13,702 nucleotides of DNA from Xenorhabdus eapokensis. GTDB lineage: Bacteria; Pseudomonadota; Gammaproteobacteria; Enterobacterales; Enterobacteriaceae. Where the stretch lies: NCBI RefSeq assembly GCF_001908105.1, contig NZ_MKGQ01000012.1, forward strand, positions 78,651 to 92,352, read 5' to 3'. The notes below the pieces were generated by a model. It made no database searches, was not told the DNA's origin, and saw only the letters and a program-made list of their open reading frames with translations. Both the position numbers and the translations under genes were made by a program. Shown one piece after another: positions 6,657 to 13,702 of the stretch (positions within the stretch are counted from its first letter, which is position 1; every line of letters begins with the position of its first letter).

Positions 6657-7172
6657 ATGCCTTTGTTGGATAGTTTTACAGTTGACCATACTCGCATGGC
6701 CGCACCTGCTGTCAGAGTTGCCAAGATAATGAAAACGCCTCACGGCGATACTATCACAGTATTTGATTTACGTTTTTGTGTTCCTAATAAAGCAGTAATG
6801 CCAGAACGAGGTATTCACACACTTGAGCATTTGTTTGCGGGGTTTATGCGCAATCATTTGAACGGTGATGGTGTTGAAATTATTGATATCTCTCCAATGG
6901 GATGTCGTACTGGTTTTTATATGAGCTTGGTCGGTGTTCCAGAAGAGTCAAGAGTCGCTGAGGCTTGGAGAGCTGCAATGGAAGACGTGTTAAAAGTTCA
7001 AGATCAGAGCCAGATCCCAGAATTGAACATTTATCAGTGCGGTACATATGAAATGCACTCATTGAAAGAAGCTCAAGATATTGCTCAACGTATTCTTGAT
7101 TCTGGTGTTCGTGTTAATTATAACGATGAATTGGCGTTGCCTGAAGAAAAACTTGTGGAGATTCAGGTTTAA
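6657..7172 (+). CDS. luxS: S-ribosylhomocysteine lyase LuxS
   Basis: Cytoplasmic metalloenzyme that cleaves S-ribosylhomocysteine to homocysteine and DPD, the precursor of the AI-2 signal. It serves both the activated methyl cycle and quorum signalling. 171 residues, as in E. coli. The metal ligands H54 and H58 (HTLEH, with E57) and C128 (YQCGTY) are present, and so is the catalytic C83 in GCRTGFY. The ATG start has a strong AGGAGG seven bases upstream. The leader overlaps the divergent micA gene and its promoter; in E. coli MicA also pairs with the long luxS leader. I could not place a convincing luxS promoter. Confidence 0.98.
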   Translation: MPLLDSFTVDHTRMAAPAVRVAKIMKTPHGDTITVFDLRFCVPNKAVMPERGIHTLEHLFAGFMRNHLNGDGVEIIDISPMGCRTGFYMSLVGVPEESRVAEAWRAAMEDVLKVQDQSQIPELNIYQCGTYEMHSLKEAQDIAQRILDSGVRVNYNDELALPEEKLVEIQV

Positions 7173-7192
7173 ATCCACAATATTTTATTGAA

Positions 7193-7226
7193 GGGCTAGC
7201 TTATTCTGCTAGCCCTGTATTTAGTT
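7193..7226. terminator. Terminator between convergent luxS and corB
   Basis: GGGCTAGC (7193-7200) and GCTAGCCC (7208-7215) form a perfect 8-bp stem with a 7-base loop. On the plus strand TGTATTTAGTT follows; on the minus strand TTCAATAAAATATT follows. Neither U-tract is ideal, but as the only strong hairpin between converging genes it probably serves both. Confidence 0.65.
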
Positions 7227-7294
7227 GCCTAGACCGATGAGATTGGACATTTTTAACCTGAATATATGATGACGGTTAGATTATTCACCAGATC

Positions 7295-8575
7295 TTATGT
7301 TCTGCTCTGTTCTTTTTTCATCGGTGTGACACGAACCTGCTTGATAACATTATCGTGTACCGCAAGAACCTCGAAATTGTATTCACTAATCCTCACTTGA
7401 ACATTTAATTTGGGAATTTCACCTAGTTCTTCCAGAATCATTCCATTCATTGTCCTTGGGCCATTTTCGGGAAGTGTCCAACCGAAAACCTTATTTAATT
7501 CACGGATATTGGCTGTACCATCAACCAGAACGGTTCCGTCACTTTGTGGAAGAACTTCTTCTGCCAGAGTTGGCGACATGGAGGTGGTAAAATCGCCGAC
7601 AATTTCTTCCAAAATATCCTCGACAGTCACTAGCCCTTGAATATCACCATATTCATCAACGATCAAACCCGCTTTTTGTTTATTACGCTGGAAATTAATC
7701 AGCTGGATATTTAATGGTGTGCTAACTGGGATGAAATAGATTTTATCTGCGGCTTTGAGTAAATTTCTTTTTGTGAATTCTTTTTTCTCCATCATCAGTC
7801 TATAAGCTTCACGCACTCGGAGCATACCGATAGCATCATCAAGTGAGTCCCGATATAACACAATGCGTCCATGTGGAGAGTGTGTCAGTTGCCTGATAAT
7901 GGACTTCCAATCATTATTAATATCAATACCGACAATTTCATTACGTGGGATCATAATGTCACCAACGGTGACTTTCTCAAGATCTAATATTGAGAGCAGC
8001 ATATCCTGATTGCGGCGTGATAGATTGGCATTTGATTCATTCACAATTGTGCGTAGCTCGTCTTTACTGACGGCATCACTACGAATATTAGCAGTTTTGA
8101 TCCCCAAACAGCGCATAAATAGCAAACTTATCCTATTAAATGCCCAAACAAGGGGCAGCATGATTTTTTCTAGTGGACGTAACAGGAAACTACTTGGGAA
8201 TGCAATTTTTTCAGGGTAAAGCGCTGCGATGGTCTTTGGCATCACTTCAGAAAAAATGAGAATAATGAACGTCAGTATACCTGTTGCAATCGCAACACCA
8301 GCATCGCCATAGAGCCGCATACCAACGATAGTAGCAAGAGAGGACGCCAAAATATTGACAAGATTATTTCCGATAAGTATCAAGCTAATGAGTCTGTCTG
8401 GATAACGCAGCAGTGATTCAACCCTGCGTGCGGGATTGCTTCCCTGTTTAGCCAAATGGCGTAAGCGATATCGATTGATTGTCATCATGCTAGTTTCTGA
8501 GGCTGAGAAATAAGCCGAAACAATAACCATGACAACAAGAATTATAATTAGTGTACTTGTTGAGACGTTCTCCAA
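7295..8575 (-). CDS. yfjD: CNNM/CorC-family transporter (CorB/YfjD)
   Basis: Inner-membrane protein of 426 residues with the DUF21 (CNNM) transmembrane domain (about 1-180), two CBS repeats (about 205-325, containing VGDIMIPRNEI and GLVTVEDILEEIVGDF) and a C-terminal CorC/HlyC domain (about 345-420). The family is linked to magnesium and cobalt transport; the Salmonella orthologue is CorB. The direction of transport is not visible from sequence. Translation starts at TTG (8575), with AGGAAGGAA upstream and an N-terminus MENVSTSTLIIIL that aligns with the E. coli YfjD start. It follows ypjD by 52 bases on the same strand, probably one transcript, as in E. coli. Confidence 0.93.
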   Translation of the reverse strand: MENVSTSTLIIILVVMVIVSAYFSASETSMMTINRYRLRHLAKQGSNPARRVESLLRYPDRLISLILIGNNLVNILASSLATIVGMRLYGDAGVAIATGILTFIILIFSEVMPKTIAALYPEKIAFPSSFLLRPLEKIMLPLVWAFNRISLLFMRCLGIKTANIRSDAVSKDELRTIVNESNANLSRRNQDMLLSILDLEKVTVGDIMIPRNEIVGIDINNDWKSIIRQLTHSPHGRIVLYRDSLDDAIGMLRVREAYRLMMEKKEFTKRNLLKAADKIYFIPVSTPLNIQLINFQRNKQKAGLIVDEYGDIQGLVTVEDILEEIVGDFTTSMSPTLAEEVLPQSDGTVLVDGTANIRELNKVFGWTLPENGPRTMNGMILEELGEIPKLNVQVRISEYNFEVLAVHDNVIKQVRVTPMKKEQSRT

Positions 8576-8627
8576 AACAGAATTCCTTCCTAATAATGAT
8601 ACAAATTGGCGATAGTAAATTAACTTA

Positions 8628-9419
8628 TTAATAAACCATCATTTCCTGCAATAACCTGCTACCGAAGAAAGCAAGTGTTAGAATAAATGCGCCAATCAAA
8701 TTGAACCAAATAATACGCTTACCACGCCATCCTTCATGATAATGTCCCCAAAGCAAAATAACGTAAATAAACCATGCAATGATAGATAAAATTGATTTAT
8801 GGATATTTTCTTTACTGAAAATATCATCCATATACATGATGCCAGTACATAGCGTCAATGTGAGTAAAATTACACCAACTTGGGTAATGTGAAACATTTT
8901 CCGCTCAATTGTCATCAATGGGGGCATACCAGAGGTAAATGTGAGTTTTTTCTTTTTCAGCCGATGATCCAACCAACCAAGTTGCAATGCATAAAGTGCT
9001 GCAATGAGTAAAGTGGCATAGCCAAGTAATGCCAGCCCAATATGAATAAATAATTCGACACTATTTTCAAGATGCGTAATAAATTCTCCCGGCATCATGC
9101 TAGCCAGTATCAAATTAATCATGGCGAAGCTGTAAACAATTGGCAGTAAAAACCATGCACGTCCACGGAAAGCGACGACTGTCATGATGATGCACATAAG
9201 CAAGCTGACAATTGAGCCTAAATTCAATAACGTAAGATTTTGCCCGCTGCTGACATGAAAAACTTGGTATTTTAATGCAATCGAGTGAGCGACTAACGCT
9301 ACAATTGCAAAAGAAAGTGCCAGTTTTTGATAACTGTTCTGTTGACGTAATAAACCTGGCACGATGAGCGTCAGACTAATGAGATAGGCAAGTAAAGCAA
9401 TAATTGAAAATATCAGCAT
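8628..9419 (-). CDS. ypjD: CcsA/HemX-like inner-membrane protein YpjD
   Basis: Integral membrane protein of 263 residues, the same length as E. coli YpjD, with about eight hydrophobic segments and the conserved WGHYHEGWRGKRIIWFN stretch near the C-terminus. It belongs to the cytochrome c assembly (CcsA/HemX-like) family; its exact role is not established. I chose the start at 9419 (MLIFSIIALLAYLISLTLIVPGLL) because it aligns from the first residue with E. coli. The frame is open to an ATG at 9545, but that would begin upstream of the candidate promoter at 9476-9504. An ATG at 9449 is a less likely alternative. No good Shine-Dalgarno is seen for any of them. Divergent from ffh, probably co-transcribed with corB/yfjD. 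Confidence 0.9.
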   Translation of the reverse strand: MLIFSIIALLAYLISLTLIVPGLLRQQNSYQKLALSFAIVALVAHSIALKYQVFHVSSGQNLTLLNLGSIVSLLMCIIMTVVAFRGRAWFLLPIVYSFAMINLILASMMPGEFITHLENSVELFIHIGLALLGYATLLIAALYALQLGWLDHRLKKKKLTFTSGMPPLMTIERKMFHITQVGVILLTLTLCTGIMYMDDIFSKENIHKSILSIIAWFIYVILLWGHYHEGWRGKRIIWFNLIGAFILTLAFFGSRLLQEMMVY

Positions 9420-9475
9420 AACGTTTATCGTTTTCGCAATGAAATCCATTGGGTATGGATTGAACCTGAAATTTA

Positions 9476-9504
9476 AGTATACCGCTAGCAGGGGTAGCCT
9501 CCAA
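9476..9504 (-). promoter_or_regulatory. Candidate promoter for ypjD-yfjD
   Basis: On the minus strand TTGGAG (9504-9499), a 17-base spacer, and TATACT (9481-9476) place a start near 9469, about 50 bases upstream of the ypjD ATG at 9419. It fits the shorter start and excludes translation from 9545. Confidence 0.5.
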
Positions 9505-9555
9505 CCGTTGTTAATCATACTTGGGAATCTCTTTGCAGAGATCACATAATCATCG

Positions 9556-9564
9556 TGCTATAAT
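9556..9564 (+). promoter_or_regulatory. Extended -10 promoter of ffh
   Basis: TGCTATAAT is a perfect TATAAT with the TGn extension, 54 bases before the ffh ATG. The -35 region is poor, which the extended -10 would compensate for. An inverted repeat ATCTCT-TTGC-AGAGAT at 9527-9542 lies just upstream and could be a regulator site. Confidence 0.65.
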
Positions 9565-9617
9565 TTGCGAAATTTGCCTTACAGGTAGACCCACTTGTAG
9601 ATATCTGAGCTGAGACA

Positions 9618-10979
9618 ATGTTTGATAATTTAACTGACAGACTATCGCGCACATTGCGCAATATCAGCGGTCGCGGGCGGCTGACTGAAGATAATATTAA
9701 AGATACGCTGCGCGAAGTTCGTATGGCTTTGCTCGAAGCGGATGTTGCATTGCCTGTCGTGCGTGATTTTATTGCACGAGTCAAAGAGAGCGCAGTGGGG
9801 CATGAGGTTAACAAAAGTCTGACTCCAGGTCAGGAATTCGTCAAAATCGTTCAGAATGAATTGATTAAGGCGATGGGAGAGGTTAACAGTGAACTGAATC
9901 TTTCCACACAGCCTCCCGCAGTGGTTCTTATGGCTGGTTTGCAAGGTGCAGGTAAAACGACCAGCGTTGCTAAATTAGGTAAGTTGCTGAAAGAGAAAAA
10001 CAAGAAAAAAGTCTTGGTTGTTTCTGCTGACGTATACCGACCAGCGGCGATTAAACAGCTTGAAACCTTATCTGAAACAGTTGGAGTTGACTTTTTCCCT
10101 TCCGATCCACAGGAAAAGCCTGTTGATATTGTTAATAAAGCGATCCAACATGCTAAGCTGAAATTCTATGATGTATTGTTAGTCGATACAGCAGGCCGTC
10201 TGCATGTTGATGAAGCGATGATGGATGAAATCAAAGCGGTTCATGCGGCTATTGATCCTGTTGAAACCCTGTTTGTTGTTGATGCAATGACGGGGCAAGA
10301 TGCGGCAAATACAGCAAAAGCATTCAATGAAGCATTGCCATTAACAGGGATTGTTCTGACCAAAGTTGATGGTGATGCGCGTGGTGGTGCTGCGCTTTCC
10401 ATCCGCCATATCACGGGTAAGCCTATCAAATTCCTCGGCGTTGGCGAAAAAACGGATGCATTAGAACCTTTCCATCCTGATCGCATTGCATCTCGCATTC
10501 TGGGCATGGGGGACATGCTTTCACTGATCGAAGAACTTGAAAGCAAAGTTGATCGTACCCAAGCAGAAAAACTGGCATCTAAGCTGAAAAAAGGTGACGG
10601 CTTTGATTTAAGTGATTTTCTTGAACAACTTAAACAGATGCGCAACATGGGCGGAATGGCTAGCATGTTGAGTAAAATGCCGGGAGTATCACAGATCCCT
10701 GATGCCGTTAAATCCCAAATGGATGACAAGGTTCTGGTTAAAATGGAAGCCATCATTAATTCCATGACCCGTAAAGAGCGTGAAAAACCAGAAATCATCA
10801 AAGGTTCCCGTAAGCGCCGCATTGCGATGGGATCGGGTACACAGGTGCAGGATGTCAACCGTTTGCTGAAACAGTTTGATGAAATGCAGCGTATGATGAA
10901 AAAGATGAAGAAAGGTGGTTTGGCAAAAATGATGCGAGGCATGAAAGGTATGCTGCCACCGGGATTTATGGGGCGATAA
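9618..10979 (+). CDS. ffh: Signal recognition particle GTPase Ffh (SRP54)
   Basis: Protein part of the bacterial signal recognition particle. It binds 4.5S RNA and signal sequences of nascent inner-membrane proteins and delivers ribosomes to FtsY. 453 residues, as in E. coli. The N domain (about 1-90) is followed by the G domain with the P-loop GLQGAGKTT (107-115), DTAGRL (190-195) and [10 protein letters not shown] (248-257). The M domain (about 300-453) is methionine-rich, with [12 protein letters not shown] and the [21 protein letters not shown]-binding helix. The Shine-Dalgarno is weak. It lies directly upstream of the rpsP operon and divergent to ypjD, the conserved enterobacterial order. 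Readthrough into rpsP is possible since no clear terminator follows. Confidence 0.98.
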   Translation: MFDNLTDRLSRTLRNISGRGRLTEDNIKDTLREVRMALLEADVALPVVRDFIARVKESAVGHEVNKSLTPGQEFVKIVQNELIKAMGEVNSELNLSTQPPAVVLMAGLQGAGKTTSVAKLGKLLKEKNKKKVLVVSADVYRPAAIKQLETLSETVGVDFFPSDPQEKPVDIVNKAIQHAKLKFYDVLLVDTAGRLHVDEAMMDEIKAVHAAIDPVETLFVVDAMTGQDAANTAKAFNEALPLTGIVLTKVDGDARGGAALSIRHITGKPIKFLGVGEKTDALEPFHPDRIASRILGMGDMLSLIEELESKVDRTQAEKLASKLKKGDGFDLSDFLEQLKQMRNMGGMASMLSKMPGVSQIPDAVKSQMDDKVLVKMEAIINSMTRKEREKPEIIKGSRKRRIAMGSGTQVQDVNRLLKQFDEMQRMMKKMKKGGLAKMMRGMKGMLPPGFMGR

Positions 10980-11012
10980 TCAACAAAGTTGCGAAAGAAA
11001 ATGTTCTTTGGA

Positions 11013-11040
11013 TTGCTTTTTGCGCCAAAGTGAGTAAAAT
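11013..11040 (+). promoter_or_regulatory. Promoter of the rpsP-rimM-trmD-rplS operon
   Basis: TTGCTT (11013-11018), a 16-base spacer and TAAAAT (11035-11040) lie between ffh and rpsP. This gives a start near 11047 and a leader of about 70 bases. Confidence 0.6.
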
Positions 11041-11058
11041 TTTCGGGCTTTTAAATGG

Positions 11059-11098
11059 ACAGCCGGACTCCATTCCTCGATGGAGTCTGGTTGTTTTG
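11059..11098 (+). promoter_or_regulatory. Attenuator-like leader hairpin before rpsP
   Basis: A 15-bp stem pairs ACAGCCGGACTCCAT (11059-11073) with ATGGAGTCTGGTTGT (11080-11094), with two G-U pairs, across a 6-base loop. The T-rich TTGTTTTGC overlaps its right foot. The U-run is short, so it may be a partial terminator that trims transcription into the ribosomal-protein operon, or an RNA-stability or regulatory element. It ends about 12 bases before the rpsP ribosome-binding site. Confidence 0.6.
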
Positions 11099-11116
11099 CT
11101 AACTAATGAGGATGTT

Positions 11117-11365
11117 ATGGTAACAATTCGTTTAGCTCGTGGCGGCGCAAAAAAGCGTCCGTTTTATCAAGTAGTCGTGACCGATAGCCGCAATGCGCGT
11201 GATGGTCGTTTTATTGAGCGTGTTGGTTTCTTCAACCCAATCGCTTCAGGAAAAGCAGAAGCTCTGCGTTTAGATCTGGACCGTATCGAACACTGGGTTG
11301 GTCTGGGTGCATCTGTGTCTGATCGTGTTGCTACACTGATCAAAGACGCTAAGAAAGCAGCTTAA
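11117..11365 (+). CDS. rpsP: 30S ribosomal protein S16
   Basis: Small-subunit assembly protein that binds the 5' domain of 16S rRNA. The 82-residue product starts [21 protein letters not shown] and closely follows E. coli S16 (also 82 residues). The frame is open upstream to a GTG at 11030, but the true start is the ATG at 11117 with TGAGGA just ahead of it; the upstream part holds the promoter and leader hairpin. First gene of the four-gene operon; rimM starts 18 bases after its stop. Confidence 0.97.
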   Translation: MVTIRLARGGAKKRPFYQVVVTDSRNARDGRFIERVGFFNPIASGKAEALRLDLDRIEHWVGLGASVSDRVATLIKDAKKAA

Positions 11366-11383
11366 TCTGTCGCGGTGGTAACA

Positions 11384-11932
11384 ATGAGCAGACAATCTGG
11401 CCTGAAGCACCCTGCTGAGCCAATTGTATTGGGGAAATTGGGGTCTGCATATGGCATTCGTGGTTGGCTCAGAGTTTTTTCTTCCACCGAACACACCGAA
11501 GCCATTTTTGAATATCAACCGTGGTTTATTCAACGCTCAGGCCAGTGGCAACACATTGAGCTGGAAGCGTGGAAATACCATAACCAAGATATTATCGTCA
11601 AAATCAAAGATATTGACGATAGGGATGCGGCGAATTTATTCACTAACTGTGAAGTTGTGGTGGATTGTAGCCAGTTACCAGAACTGGAAGAGGGTGATTA
11701 TTACTGGAAAGACCTTATTGGCTGCCAGGTAATAAATACAGCCGGTTATAACCTTGGAACCATTCATGACATGATGGAAACGGGTTCTAACGATGTGATG
11801 GTAATAAAAGCAAACCTGAAAGATGCATTCGGTATCAAGGAGCGGCTGGTTCCGTTTCTTGATGGGCAGGTTATCAAGAAAGTCGATCTCGCTACCAAAA
11901 CCATTGAGGTAGATTGGGATCCTGGTTTTTAA
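11384..11932 (+). CDS. rimM: Ribosome maturation factor RimM
   Basis: Assists late assembly of the 30S head and binds S19. 182 residues, equal to E. coli. The N-terminal RimM domain contains [21 protein letters not shown] linker leads to the C-terminal PRC-barrel domain from about [12 protein letters not shown] onward, ending IEVDWDPGF exactly as in E. coli. I chose the ATG at 11384 (MSRQSGL) over the GTG at 11375 because it gives the family length. The Shine-Dalgarno is weak (GGTGGT), in line with the low RimM and TrmD output relative to S16 and L19 known for this operon in E. coli. Confidence 0.96.
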   Translation: MSRQSGLKHPAEPIVLGKLGSAYGIRGWLRVFSSTEHTEAIFEYQPWFIQRSGQWQHIELEAWKYHNQDIIVKIKDIDDRDAANLFTNCEVVVDCSQLPELEEGDYYWKDLIGCQVINTAGYNLGTIHDMMETGSNDVMVIKANLKDAFGIKERLVPFLDGQVIKKVDLATKTIEVDWDPGF

Positions 11933-11969
11933 TCTCCGATAAAAACGGTTTAAATGAGTGGGACACAGT

Positions 11970-12722
11970 ATGTGGATTGGGGTTATTAGCCTGTTTCCTG
12001 AAATGTTCCGCGCAGTAACCGATTACGGGGTAACTGGTCGGGCAGTAAAAAACGGCCTGTTGAGTATTGATTGCTGGAATCCGCGGGATTTTACCTACGA
12101 CCGGCATCGTACTGTTGATGATCGTCCTTATGGCGGTGGTCCAGGCATGCTGATGATGGTGCAACCATTACGGGAAGCCATTCATGCAGCTAAAGCTTCG
12201 GCAGGTGATGGTGCAAAGGTGATTTATCTTTCACCTCAGGGACGCAAACTCGATCAACAAGGAGTTTGTGAACTGGCCGTAAATGAGAAATTAATTCTGG
12301 TTTGCGGGCGTTATGAAGGTATTGATGAGCGTATCATCCAAACCGAAATTGACGAAGAGTGGTCTGTCGGTGATTACGTTCTTAGCGGGGGGGAGCTTCC
12401 TGCAATGACGATGATTGACTCAATATCACGGTTTATTCCGGGAGTATTAGGGCGTCAGGCGTCGGCAGAAGAAGACTCATTCGCTGATGGACTGTTGGAT
12501 TGTCCTCATTATACTCGCCCTGAAGTGTTAGATGGTATGGAGGTTCCCCCAGTTTTGCTGTCGGGAAACCATGCTGAAATTAATCGCTGGCGAATGAAAC
12601 AGTCGCTTGGCCGAACCTGGTTGAGAAGGCCCGAACTTCTAGAAAACCTAGCTCTGACTGACGAGCAAAGGATGTTGCTATCTGAATTCCAGCGGGAATA
12701 TCAAGATCAGGCAACGAATTAA
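11970..12722 (+). CDS. trmD: tRNA (guanine37-N1)-methyltransferase TrmD
   Basis: SPOUT-class enzyme that uses S-adenosylmethionine to methylate G37 next to the anticodon of tRNAs reading CNN codons, preventing +1 frameshifts; normally essential. The product is 250 residues from [13 protein letters not shown] (E. coli 255; the C-terminal tail is shorter here). The trefoil-knot SAM site shows YLSPQGRKL (86-94), [12 protein letters not shown] (110-121) and [15 protein letters not shown] (132-146). Catalytic D169 and the tRNA-binding R154 are present. The ATG at 11970 is preferred over the in-frame GTG at 11958. It lies 37 bases after rimM. Confidence 0.97.
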   Translation: MWIGVISLFPEMFRAVTDYGVTGRAVKNGLLSIDCWNPRDFTYDRHRTVDDRPYGGGPGMLMMVQPLREAIHAAKASAGDGAKVIYLSPQGRKLDQQGVCELAVNEKLILVCGRYEGIDERIIQTEIDEEWSVGDYVLSGGELPAMTMIDSISRFIPGVLGRQASAEEDSFADGLLDCPHYTRPEVLDGMEVPPVLLSGNHAEINRWRMKQSLGRTWLRRPELLENLALTDEQRMLLSEFQREYQDQATN

Positions 12723-12726
12723 TCCA

Positions 12727-12753
12727 GACATATCCCACCGAAGGGATGTCTTT
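12727..12753 (+). other. Intercistronic hairpin between trmD and rplS
   Basis: GACAT...CCC (12727-12736, with an AT bulge) pairs with GGGATGTC (12743-12750), followed by only TTT. It is too weak for a full terminator. It could be a processing or stabilising element that separates rplS expression from trmD; that is inferred. Confidence 0.45.
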
Positions 12754-12772
12754 GATATATCAGTTTACCTAG

Positions 12773-13141
<369 letters not shown>

Positions 13142-13169
13142 TACGCTTTTGCTACATCCGAAAGTTATT

Positions 13170-13198
13170 AAAAGGCCAGCATATATGCTGGCCTTTTT
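13170..13198 (+). terminator. rpsP operon terminator
   Basis: AAAAGGCCAGCAT and its perfect complement form a near-complete palindrome with an AT centre, ending in five T. It is a strong intrinsic terminator 29 bases after the rplS stop and directly upstream of the group II intron remnant. Confidence 0.95.
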
Positions 13199-13203
13199 AC
13201 ATG

Positions 13204-13600
13204 GTGCGCCGAGCATGGCGCGTAGCGCCTTGATTGGCGCTGTTAGTTAACTGTGGTGGTTAACCGACGACTTGGAGGTGAAAGTCCTCTACACACCCGG
13301 CAAGGGGAAGTGTTAGCTGAACGGCAAGGGTGTTCATCGTGAGGTGAAATCTGAAGGAAGCTGAAAGCAAAATGCGGGTCTGACGAACAGGAAGCCGTTT
13401 AGGCGGTACAGCGGGGTAAGGCGGCCATTATCGTCAACGCCCAATACTTGCACGGAACGCTGTGACGTAGAGCGGACAGACATATGCAGGAAGGTCACGC
13501 GAATTACCTCGGGAGAGCTATCATTCTGCCAATGTGCTACCAATATCGAGAGGTGTTGGGATGGAATGACAGAAGTCAGCCGACGCCGTAGTAGTGATAA
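13204..13600 (+). mobile_element. 5' part of a group II intron, truncated
   Basis: The segment starts with the group II boundary motif GTGCG (13204-13208) and continues with stacked hairpins typical of ribozyme domain I: GCGCC/GGCGC (13206-13219), AGCGCC/GGCGCT (13224-13241), GTTAAC arms around 13246-13264, and the GGAGGTGAAAGTCCTC hairpin. Stretches such as CATCGTGAGGTGAAATCTG and TCTGACGAACAGGAAGCCG look like those I know from enterobacterial group II introns. About 400 bases are present. Domains II-VI and the reverse-transcriptase/maturase gene are missing because an insertion sequence follows. It lies five bases after the rplS terminator, the kind of site used by IIC introns, but the class cannot be settled here. 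It cannot splice as it stands in this window. Confidence 0.82.
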
Positions 13601-13604
13601 TTAA
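13566..13604 (+). pseudogene. Possible first codons of the intron-encoded protein, cut off
   Basis: An ATG at 13566 opens a 12-codon frame (MTEVSRRRSSDN) that ends in a TAA whose bases come from the insertion sequence end. Its position after about 360 bases of ribozyme and a GAGGTGTTGGG sequence suit the start of the maturase gene. With only 12 codons this cannot be confirmed. Confidence 0.3.
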
Positions 13605-13702
13605 CCCGAATTCTGCTTAAGCCATCATTGGAACAGCGTCTTCTGAATAGAAAACTTCCAGTGATGGTTTTTTCAATTTAAGGCAGTAAGCGATCAGTCC
13701 AC
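13602..13702 (-). mobile_element. End of an insertion sequence (partial)
   Basis: The intron-like sequence stops around 13597-13602 and is followed by TAACCCGAATTCTGCTTAA, which would be the terminal repeat of an element whose transposase reads toward this end on the minus strand. The other end and the target duplication lie outside the window, so the family cannot be assigned from what is visible. Confidence 0.6.
13617..13702 (-). CDS. C-terminus of a probable transposase (partial)
   Basis: The minus strand has an open frame entering from the right edge that encodes 27 residues (GLIAYCLKLKKPSLEVFYS, then EDAVPMMA) and ends with TAA at 13619-13617. The stop sits about 15 bases from the presumed element end, as is usual for IS transposases. 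The fragment is too short to show catalytic residues. I call it a transposase from context and general character, not from a domain. Confidence 0.5.
   Translation of the reverse strand, partial: GLIAYCLKLKKPSLEVFYSEDAVPMMA

Noticed and set aside
9420..9545. 42-residue N-terminal extension of YpjD
   Set aside because: It would start upstream of the candidate ypjD promoter and beside the ffh -10. The shorter form gives exactly the E. coli length and alignment.
10241..10942. 233-residue minus-strand open frame inside ffh
   Set aside because: It lies fully antisense to a conserved gene, and its Ser/Arg/Leu-rich, low-complexity composition is typical of the shadow of a coding frame. No start signal is visible.
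11030..11116. 29-residue N-terminal extension of S16
   Set aside because: It covers the promoter -10 and the leader hairpin; S16 starts MVTIRLAR in the family, and that ATG has a good ribosome-binding site.
13334..13543. 69-residue minus-strand open frame in the intron segment
   Set aside because: It lies antisense to structured ribozyme sequence with no start signal, and the region reads as RNA rather than protein.

Overview
The window looks like a core chromosomal segment of a moderately AT-rich gammaproteobacterium of the order Enterobacterales, most likely in the Morganellaceae (Photorhabdus, Xenorhabdus or a relative). The basis is protein similarity recalled from E. coli, the conserved gene order, and an intron/IS-loaded right edge. 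No database search was possible, so genus is an inference.

Left part (1-4934): the end of an unidentified upstream reading frame and a terminator, then alaS (alanyl-tRNA synthetase), csrA (global RNA-binding regulator), and a stable-RNA operon. That operon has a near-consensus promoter with a GC-rich discriminator, one tRNA-Ser(GCU), five identical tRNA-Arg(ACG) genes and a strong terminator. This is the enterobacterial alaS-csrA-serV-argV/Y/Z/Q block, with an extra arginine tRNA and near-identical spacers. In E. coli yqaB and yqaA lie between the tRNAs and gshA; here they are absent.

Middle part (4935-9419): gshA (glutathione synthesis, TTG start) and luxS (AI-2 / activated methyl cycle) point right. 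Between them, on the minus strand, sits a recognisable MicA-type small RNA with its own terminator and a candidate sigma-E promoter. After the luxS terminator come two minus-strand membrane-protein genes, corB/yfjD (CNNM/CorC-type transporter) and ypjD (CcsA/HemX-like). They are transcribed away from ffh.

Right part (9559-13702): ffh (SRP GTPase), followed by the rpsP-rimM-trmD-rplS operon for ribosomal proteins S16 and L19, 30S maturation and tRNA m1G37 methylation. The operon has its own promoter, a long attenuator-like leader hairpin, and a strong terminator. Five bases beyond that terminator begins the 5' part of a group II intron. It is cut off after about 400 bases by an insertion sequence whose minus-strand transposase C-terminus runs off the window.

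All core protein genes are intact and encode translation, tRNA supply, protein targeting and metabolism. The accessory material is confined to the last 500 bases. I found no evidence of a wholly new system. The points most worth a second look are the broken intron/IS nest, the exact 162-bp tRNA duplication, the MicA locus, and several leader-region palindromes.
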